Position numbers and translations under genes: made by a program
Notes under the pieces: generated by a model
The model's input: only the letters and a program-made list of their open reading frames with translations
Told to the model about the DNA's origin: nothing
Databases searched by the model: none
Origin: Formosa haliotis
Lineage (GTDB): Bacteria > Bacteroidota > Bacteroidia > Flavobacteriales > Flavobacteriaceae
DNA: 64,000 nt
Direction: 5' to 3'
Assembly: GCF_001685485.1 (NCBI RefSeq)
Contig: NZ_BDEL01000001.1
Coordinates: 2,539,501 to 2,603,500, forward strand
Shown here: piece by piece, positions 58,433 through 64,000 of the stretch
How positions within the stretch are numbered: the first letter of the stretch is position 1
Layout of the letters: each line of letters starts with the position of its first letter

Positions 58433-59582
58433 GTAAGTTGTTAATCAAACTCGAAACTAGGTTGTCCACGGAAACCTCTTTTCTAATAATACTTCTATTC
58501 TTTTCTTTTTGTTCTTCCGTAAGTGGCTTTAAAGAAGCTATATTATTAGCTTTTAAATCCCTTGAAATGGAAAACACATAACAACCTATTCGCTTTAAAT
58601 AATGATAAACTGTATTCCTTTCATCTAAATACACCTTTGCTCCCATTAATAGCATAGCCATAATATTTCCAACGGCTTGTTGTCTGTAATGGTTCATTAT
58701 TACAATACTACAACTAGAAACTGTCGTATTATAATCACTTAATGACATATAATCCCTTAAAGCAACAAAATGATTATTTAATTTCTGTTTTCCTACTCTA
58801 GAAATTTCGTCTGCATATTTTTCATCTCCATAACTAAGCGGTGTAAACACCTTTGAAGTATTCAAATTAAAATCTGACAATATATCAAATATTTCTAAAT
58901 GATTGTTGGTAGATGAAGCCGAATTACCTAATAAAATATTATTACCCGAAACAACTAAATCTGTATTATTTTTAAAAATATACTCAAAAGGATAATAACT
59001 ATAAAAGAAATGTTTTGCTTCTATATTTGCCAAATTTCGTTCTTTTAGAAATAAAAAATCCTCTGGTGGTTGCCCTGCTATTAGAGTTATTTCTTTAATT
59101 AATTTTAATTGTCCATTAAAGTTATCTAAAGAATTACGAAAGAGTTTATAATAAACCGGTCGAAAAATCTTTTTAAAATTAAAAATATATTTATTTTTAA
59201 AGGTTTTTAATGTTTTTTCTCCAAAAAGATCTGTCCCTAAAACATAAGGGTTGTTGTAAATTTCTGCCCCCCATATAGACAACACAAATTTTTCCTTTTC
59301 TGCACTTCTAAAAAAAACATCTGTTTTAAATTTATCTAGACCATGTAAAATAACGTAATCAAAATCAGCCAATAACTTCGTAACTTCATCCTTACTTTCT
59401 TCTGAAAAATCACCAAAAATAAAATTATCACTATCTTTAATATGCTTTAAAGGTTCCCTTTTATTAATTAAAGTTATATAAATTAAATTTTTACCAGGAA
59501 AAGCTTTCTCATATGTAAATTCTACAGCATTCAGAAACTTTTCGTCTGTACCAATATGTAATATGCGCTTTGAATTTATCAT
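58422..59582 (-). CDS. WecF-like 4-alpha-L-fucosyltransferase family protein (GT56)
   Basis: A 386-residue protein. The GT56 blocks are clear: VLSIWGAEIYNN, NNILLGNSASSTNNHLEIF, LSYGDEKYADEISRVGKQKL, LRDYMSLSDYN and IVIMNHYRQQAVGNIMAMLLMGAKVYL. In enteric bacteria WecF transfers Fuc4NAc from its dTDP-sugar to complete the enterobacterial common antigen trisaccharide. The dTDP-Fuc4NAc synthesis genes are not in the window, so the donor here is an inference. It is in one operon with the flippase and sugar epimerase. Confidence 0.85.
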   Translation of the reverse strand: MINSKRILHIGTDEKFLNAVEFTYEKAFPGKNLIYITLINKREPLKHIKDSDNFIFGDFSEESKDEVTKLLADFDYVILHGLDKFKTDVFFRSAEKEKFVLSIWGAEIYNNPYVLGTDLFGEKTLKTFKNKYIFNFKKIFRPVYYKLFRNSLDNFNGQLKLIKEITLIAGQPPEDFLFLKERNLANIEAKHFFYSYYPFEYIFKNNTDLVVSGNNILLGNSASSTNNHLEIFDILSDFNLNTSKVFTPLSYGDEKYADEISRVGKQKLNNHFVALRDYMSLSDYNTTVSSCSIVIMNHYRQQAVGNIMAMLLMGAKVYLDERNTVYHYLKRIGCYVFSISRDLKANNIASLKPLTEEQKEKNRSIIRKEVSVDNLVSSLINNLHVG

Positions 59583-59592
59583 TAAATACTGT

Positions 59593-60276
59593 TTAGTAAT
59601 ATTTTTTTAAAAGTCTAATTAGGTAGTCTTGATTAAAGTTTAAATTAAGTTCCTTTATGCAATTAATCACCTCATTAGAAGGTTCCGTCTCAAAATCCAC
59701 CCCTCTATCTACAATTTGAATTTTAGGAGTAATTTGTTTAAAATTAGCTATTTTAAGTACAATATCTTTTACATATAAGGTATTGGGATTCGTAACTAAC
59801 AAAATTTTATTTATTACTTTATTCTTGATAAGGTGTATAGTTATTGCTCCCAAATCCTCAATATCGATTAAATTTCTTTTTGCAGAATTCCAAACTGTAA
59901 TTAGCTCGTTTGCCTTTAATTTATGAACAAAAAAATTAAATATTGTATTTGGGTTTCCATTATGCCCAACCACATTAGATACTCTTAATATTAAAAATTT
60001 TCTATGCCTATTTACTAAATGCTCCATTTCTATTTTATGTAAAACATATGGTTTATTAATAGAATCTGGGTCGCCCAAACTATACGTACTAAAGTAAACA
60101 AATAATGCGTTTGGATAATCTTTCAAACTATTCTCGAGTAATCTTTTTTCTCTCTGAAATTCAGACAACCTAGTTTCATTAGAATTTGATACACCTGATG
60201 CAAAAATAACAACATCCTTACTGTTTTTATATTCCCTAACAAATGCGTTGGCAATAAGCCCAGTACCTACCACCAT
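59593..60276 (-). CDS. short NAD(P)-dependent sugar epimerase/reductase
   Basis: A 227-residue extended SDR-like protein. The start MVVGTGLIANAFV carries the Rossmann GxGxxA motif; YFSTYSLGDPDSINKPYVLHKIEME holds the S-x-Y-x3-K catalytic set; LRVSNVVGHNGNPN and IDIEDLGAITIHLI are typical of dTDP/UDP-sugar epimerases and reductases. It is about 70 residues shorter than usual members. It may reduce or epimerise the donor sugar used by the WecF-like enzyme. Confidence 0.8.
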   Translation of the reverse strand: MVVGTGLIANAFVREYKNSKDVVIFASGVSNSNETRLSEFQREKRLLENSLKDYPNALFVYFSTYSLGDPDSINKPYVLHKIEMEHLVNRHRKFLILRVSNVVGHNGNPNTIFNFFVHKLKANELITVWNSAKRNLIDIEDLGAITIHLIKNKVINKILLVTNPNTLYVKDIVLKIANFKQITPKIQIVDRGVDFETEPSNEVINCIKELNLNFNQDYLIRLLKKYY

Positions 60277-60418
60277 ATTTTAATATATTCTTTTAAAAAA
60301 ATTTATCATAAATTTTATTCAAAATAACTTTTTATAAAAATTAATTATTGTTGTTTAATCTCAAATATTCCAACTTAAATATGTTCAAAATAAAAGGAAA
60401 TAGATATTGGTTTTGAAA

Positions 60419-60976
60419 TTAAATATTATAGTCATAGAATATTATTCGCTCTCCCACATCCCCATTATACCCTTGTCTATCAAACAAATAAAATTTTATT
60501 AAATCGAATTTGTCTATTTTTGTTTTCACATCTATAATTACATAACAATGATTATTAATCCTTGTTAGCTCTGCTGTTCCATACCAAGCATCATACAATC
60601 TGTTTTTTGTTTTAGAATATTCAGACAATTTTGCTTCTTCATCTTCAGTAACAAAACCTTCTACAGCAAAAGTATACTTGGAAACCATATCATTCGTAAT
60701 ATCATTCTGTAATTCTAAAATAAGATCATAATGATTTTCTCCCTTTTTATAAAAACCAAAACCTCTTAAATAAACATCGTTTGACAGTTTTTGCTCGATA
60801 CCCCTGCTATTTTTGAGATATTTTAATGCTGTTTCAAGGTGATAATTTAAATCTACTGGTTTATTTAGAGATGTATGGTTGATATTAGTAGTACTAGTTT
60901 TACTACCCGATGAATCCTTACAACTTAAAAAGCTAACAATTAATACTCCAGAGATAAAAAGACTTTTAAAATTCAT
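60419..60976 (-). CDS. hypothetical lipoprotein in the polysaccharide locus
   Basis: A 185-residue protein with a lipoprotein signal (LIVSFLSCKDSSGS, Cys at about residue 19), a Ser/Thr-rich linker and a globular domain of alternating beta segments (residues ~55-185). I recognise no family. It lies three bases after wecC and is followed by a 140-base AT-rich gap, so it is the last gene of a wecB-wecC-lipoprotein unit. It would sit on the periplasmic side of a membrane. Confidence 0.6.
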   Translation of the reverse strand: MNFKSLFISGVLIVSFLSCKDSSGSKTSTTNINHTSLNKPVDLNYHLETALKYLKNSRGIEQKLSNDVYLRGFGFYKKGENHYDLILELQNDITNDMVSKYTFAVEGFVTEDEEAKLSEYSKTKNRLYDAWYGTAELTRINNHCYVIIDVKTKIDKFDLIKFYLFDRQGYNGDVGERIIFYDYNI

Positions 60977-60979
60977 TGC

Positions 60980-62194
60980 TTATTTTATGACACCACAAAA
61001 ATCTAACACAATCTTTGCCTTTGGTATATTTAAATCTTTAAATTCTTTATGCGCTACTAAAAAGACAATAATATCTGCCTTTTCTAAAGCTTGCATATAA
61101 TTTGTAATTTTAAAAACCTTATGCTCTGAAATATTTGGTTCTACAATATAATACTCTTCATTATTAGCATTTTGTAAAACTTTTTGTGCGATATATTTTG
61201 CAGGAGATTCTCTTAAATCATCTATATCTGGCTTAAATGCCAATCCCATAAGTGCTATATTTGGCTTTCTTCCTTGCTTTAATTCAAACTCCAACTTTGC
61301 GGTTTGCACTTTTTCTGCACACCAAAAGGATTTATAATTGTTAATTTCTCTGGCCTTACCTATAATTTTAGATTCCATTGGGTATTCTGAAACAATGAAA
61401 TAGGGATCTACGGCAATACAATGACCGCCCACACCACAACCAGGCTGCAAAATATTTACTCTAGGGTGCTTATTTGCTAACTTAATAAGTTCCCATACAT
61501 TTATATTGGCTTTATCACAAATCAATGAGAGTTCATTTGCAAACGCTATTTGAACATCTCTAGAAGAATTTTCTACCAATTTACACATTTCTGCTGTTCT
61601 AGCATTTGTTTTATGTAAATCACCTTTAATAAATTGTTGATAGAACTCTAAGGCCTTATCTGTTGATACTTCATCAACACCACCTATAACTCTATCATTA
61701 TTCACCAACTCAAACATTACATTTCCTGGCAGGACACGCTCTGGACAATAAGCTATATACAATTTACCATTTAATTCAGGACGTTCATTATAGATAAGTT
61801 GCATCATCTTTTCGGTAGTTCCTACGGGAGAAGTTGATTCAATAATATACAAGTCACCTTCTTTTAATAGTGGAATTACCGCTTTAGTGGCTGCTTCCAC
61901 AAACGAAATATCTGGCTCATTTTTAGCTTTGAAAGGTGTTGGAACAACTATTAAATACGTATTTGCTTCTTTTGGAGTTGTTTCTGCTCTTAGAAAACCT
62001 TTAGAAACTGCATAAGCTACAGCCTGATCTAGCTCAGGTTCTACGATATGTATTTTACCAGCATTTATTGTTTTAACAACATCTGGATTTATATCTACCC
62101 CTAAAACAGGTGTATTATTTTTAGCAATTAGTGCTGCAGTGGGTAAGCCTATATATCCTAAACCCATCATTACCACTTCTGGTTTGCTTATCAT
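60980..62194 (-). CDS. wecC: UDP-N-acetyl-D-mannosamine dehydrogenase
   Basis: A 404-residue NAD-dependent UDP-sugar 6-dehydrogenase making UDP-ManNAcA. The Rossmann start is VVMMGLGYIGLPTAALIA; the active site contains ESTSPVGTTEKM and the catalytic Cys in LQPGCGVGGHCIAVDPYF; GLAFKPDIDDLRESPA is the C-terminal signature. The sequence is of the WecC class rather than Ugd. It takes its substrate from WecB, three bases upstream. Confidence 0.94.
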   Translation of the reverse strand: MISKPEVVMMGLGYIGLPTAALIAKNNTPVLGVDINPDVVKTINAGKIHIVEPELDQAVAYAVSKGFLRAETTPKEANTYLIVVPTPFKAKNEPDISFVEAATKAVIPLLKEGDLYIIESTSPVGTTEKMMQLIYNERPELNGKLYIAYCPERVLPGNVMFELVNNDRVIGGVDEVSTDKALEFYQQFIKGDLHKTNARTAEMCKLVENSSRDVQIAFANELSLICDKANINVWELIKLANKHPRVNILQPGCGVGGHCIAVDPYFIVSEYPMESKIIGKAREINNYKSFWCAEKVQTAKLEFELKQGRKPNIALMGLAFKPDIDDLRESPAKYIAQKVLQNANNEEYYIVEPNISEHKVFKITNYMQALEKADIIVFLVAHKEFKDLNIPKAKIVLDFCGVIK

Positions 62195-62197
62195 ATG

Positions 62198-63322
62198 TTA
62201 TAAATTTGAAATATAATGTACTATTTTCTCACAAGCCGTTCCGTCTCCATAAGGATTATGCAACGTACTCATTCTATTATAAAACGTTTTATTATTTAGA
62301 AGCGTATTAGCCTGATTAACTATTTTATTTACATCGGTACCTACCAACAAAACAGTTCCTGCATCTACAGCCTCTGGACGCTCTGTAGTATCTCGCATAA
62401 CCAAAACTGGTTTCCCTAAACTAGGAGCCTCTTCTTGTACCCCTCCACTATCTGTAATAATTAGATAAGAGGCATTCATTAACCAAACAAAGGCTGGATA
62501 AGCTAATGGAGGTATTAATTTTATATTTTTGATACCTTCCAATAATTCATAAACAGGTTTTTGAACATTCGGATTTAAATGTACAGGATAAATAATTTGT
62601 ACATCATCATTTTTTTCTGCAATTTCCTTTAGAGCTTTACAGATATTTATAAATCCATCACCATGATTTTCCCTTCTATGACCAGTTACCAAAACAATCC
62701 TCTTAGTGGGATTTATTAGCTCTTTAAGAGTTTCAATTTCATCATCTATAAAACCCTCAGAATTTACTTTGGCACTACTAAATTGAAGGGCATCAATAAC
62801 TGTATTTCCTGTTACTAAAATATTAGGTTCATTAATATTTTCATTCAGTAAGTTTTGTTTTGATGTTAAAGTTGGAGAAAAGTGAAAATCACAAATTCGT
62901 CCAGCAACACTTCTATTCATTTCTTCAGGAAATGGGGATTTTTTATTGAAGGTTCTTAAACCTGCCTCGACATGACAAACCTGCGCTCCTGAATAAAAAG
63001 CGGCAATGCTAGCAGCCATAGTTGTCGTTGTATCTCCATGAACATAAACAAAATCTGGTTGATAATCTTCCAGAATAGGCTTTAAAGCAGTTATAATATC
63101 CGCTGTTAAGGTGTACAAATTTTGATTAGGCTTCATTAAATTTAAATCATAATCTGGAACAATCTCAAAAAACTGAAGTACCTGGTCTAACATCTCGCGA
63201 TGTTGCGCTGTAATACAAACTTTCGTCTCAAACTCACCATTTCTTTTAAAAAAAGCCTTAACCAAAGGTGCCATCTTGATTGCTTCAGGGCGGGTTCCAA
63301 AAATGATTAAGTTTTTTTTCAT
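62198..63322 (-). CDS. wecB: UDP-N-acetylglucosamine 2-epimerase (non-hydrolysing)
   Basis: A 374-residue GT-B fold enzyme converting UDP-GlcNAc to UDP-ManNAc. Motifs: IIFGTRPEAIKMAPLVKAF, VHGDTTTTMAASIAAFY, HVEAGLRTFNKKSPFPEEMNR, VTGHRRENHGDG and DSGGVQEEAPSLGKPVLVMRDTTERPEA. It is the first gene of the locus after the cysN terminator, and with wecC provides ManNAcA. Confidence 0.95.
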   Translation of the reverse strand: MKKNLIIFGTRPEAIKMAPLVKAFFKRNGEFETKVCITAQHREMLDQVLQFFEIVPDYDLNLMKPNQNLYTLTADIITALKPILEDYQPDFVYVHGDTTTTMAASIAAFYSGAQVCHVEAGLRTFNKKSPFPEEMNRSVAGRICDFHFSPTLTSKQNLLNENINEPNILVTGNTVIDALQFSSAKVNSEGFIDDEIETLKELINPTKRIVLVTGHRRENHGDGFINICKALKEIAEKNDDVQIIYPVHLNPNVQKPVYELLEGIKNIKLIPPLAYPAFVWLMNASYLIITDSGGVQEEAPSLGKPVLVMRDTTERPEAVDAGTVLLVGTDVNKIVNQANTLLNNKTFYNRMSTLHNPYGDGTACEKIVHYISNL

Positions 63323-63382
63323 ATAAAAGACGAATAATTAGTAGATGTTTAAAGGGCTTCAAATTTACCATTTTTAAACAGA

Positions 63383-63429
63383 AAATCCATTAAAAACATA
63401 CGTTTAAATTGTATGTTTTTAATGGATTT
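63383..63429 (-). terminator. 19-bp perfect inverted repeat ending cysN
   Basis: The arms at 63383-63401 and 63411-63429 are exact complements (19 base pairs) around a nine-base loop, AT-rich with a GG/CC core. It starts 25 bases after the cysN stop and marks the boundary between sulfate assimilation and the polysaccharide locus. The even length and perfection are more than a usual terminator needs. Confidence 0.7.
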
Positions 63430-63453
63430 CGTATTTATGAAAAGTATAGAAAC

Positions 63454-63999
63454 TTACACAATCATCCCTGCAGCTACAGTTTCATTCGTGTCGTCATCTA
63501 TTAAGATAATACTACCTGTTGTTCTGTTTTCTCTGTAAGTATCATACATCAGTGGTTTTGTTGTTCTTATTTTAACTTTAGAGATATCGTTCATGTTAAG
63601 TTCTTTATCCTCTGTAATGCGCTCTAAAGTATTTATATCGTATTTATAAACAACCTCTTTAATCATTGCTTTTTGCTCATTTGAAGTATGTCGAATACTA
63701 TATTTAGCACGGGGTTTAGCAGCACTATTGTTTAACCAACATAACATAACCTCTAAATCTTGAGATGCTTCTGGTTTATTGTTCGATTTAACAATCATAT
63801 CTCCTCGACTAATATCGATGTCATCTTCTAAAGTAACAGATACGGACATTGGAGCAAAAGCTTCCTCCAAACTTGCATCTAAAGTATCTATCGACTTTAT
63901 TTTTGAAGTAAATCCTGAAGGCAATACAGTTACTTCATCTCCCACTCTTAAAATTCCGCTAGAAATTCTACCAGCATACCCTCTGTAATCTCTATGCGT
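63454..63999 (-). CDS. cysN: sulfate adenylyltransferase subunit 1, C-terminal part
   Basis: The frame is open to the window edge (it continues THRDYRGYAGRISSGILRVGDE above the internal GTG at 63945), so only about the last 180 residues are seen. These are the EF-Tu-like domains II and III of CysN: VGDEVTVLPSGFTSKIKSID, then DIDISRGDMIV and VVYKYDINTLER. CysN is the GTPase that drives CysD to form adenosine 5'-phosphosulfate. cysD and the GTP-binding domain would lie beyond the window. Confidence 0.9.
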   Translation of the reverse strand, partial: THRDYRGYAGRISSGILRVGDEVTVLPSGFTSKIKSIDTLDASLEEAFAPMSVSVTLEDDIDISRGDMIVKSNNKPEASQDLEVMLCWLNNSAAKPRAKYSIRHTSNEQKAMIKEVVYKYDINTLERITEDKELNMNDISKVKIRTTKPLMYDTYRENRTTGSIILIDDDTNETVAAGMIV

Positions 64000-64000
64000 T

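Overview
The window reads as a chromosome segment of a low-GC marine-type Flavobacteriaceae (Bacteroidota). Supporting signs are the T9SS/gliding lipoprotein PorW (SprE), a PID-CTERM sorting-signal protein, an OmpA protein with thrombospondin type 3 repeats, bacteroidete -7 boxes (TAnnTTTG) before several genes, no Shine-Dalgarno signals, an ATP synthase operon that stops at atpG (atpD/atpC lie elsewhere in this phylum), and several bacteroidete-only DUF families. No tRNA, rRNA, CRISPR array, prophage or insertion sequence was seen.

Layout. 1-11.2 kb: tail of an ABC ATPase, a GreA-like protein, mtgA, an AddB-like nuclease, ompA, kbl, an AddA-like helicase-nuclease and superoxide dismutase. 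11.2-17.5 kb: a candidate structured RNA, then the fatty-acid block yceD/DUF177-rpmF-fabH-accB-accC, pdxA and divergent ribE, and a 68-aa PID-CTERM protein. 18-23.7 kb: xylose catabolism (LacI regulator, sugar:H+ symporter, xylA, xylB). 24-34.7 kb: a membrane GT2 glycosyltransferase, then porW-bactofilin-atpZ-(129-aa membrane protein)-atpBEFHAG, all on the minus strand. 34.8-38.8 kb: a PadR-controlled operon with two related membrane proteins and a two-gene ABC exporter. 38.8-45 kb: a PaaE-like reductase, GT9, DUF4254, upp, DUF6427, DUF6341 and purD. 45-63.3 kb: a surface polysaccharide locus with a PaaK-like ligase, an initiating sugar-phosphate transferase, GT26, GT4, GT2, an O-antigen ligase, a polymerase, an AlgI/AlgJ-like acetylation pair, a flippase, a GT56 WecF-like transferase, an epimerase, wecC and wecB. 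The window ends inside cysN.

The polysaccharide locus can be read as one pathway. WecB and WecC supply UDP-ManNAcA, the GT26 (WecG family) and GT56 (WecF family) enzymes are of the type that add ManNAcA and Fuc4NAc in enterobacterial common antigen, the remaining transferases extend the unit, the MBOAT/SGNH pair O-acetylates it, and Wzx, Wzy and the ligase export, polymerise and attach it. A scar of about 700 bp between the flippase and the MBOAT gene holds remnants of a paralogue and of another gene, so the locus has been reshuffled.

The strongest cross-cutting signal is six genes (sod, fabH, atpG, atpB, the O-antigen polymerase and the O-antigen ligase) that are each broken or shortened by the loss of exactly one base in a homopolymer of 5-7. 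Adding that base back gives a family-typical protein every time. This looks like residual homopolymer undercalling in the assembly rather than biology, and should be checked against reads before any of these genes is called a pseudogene.
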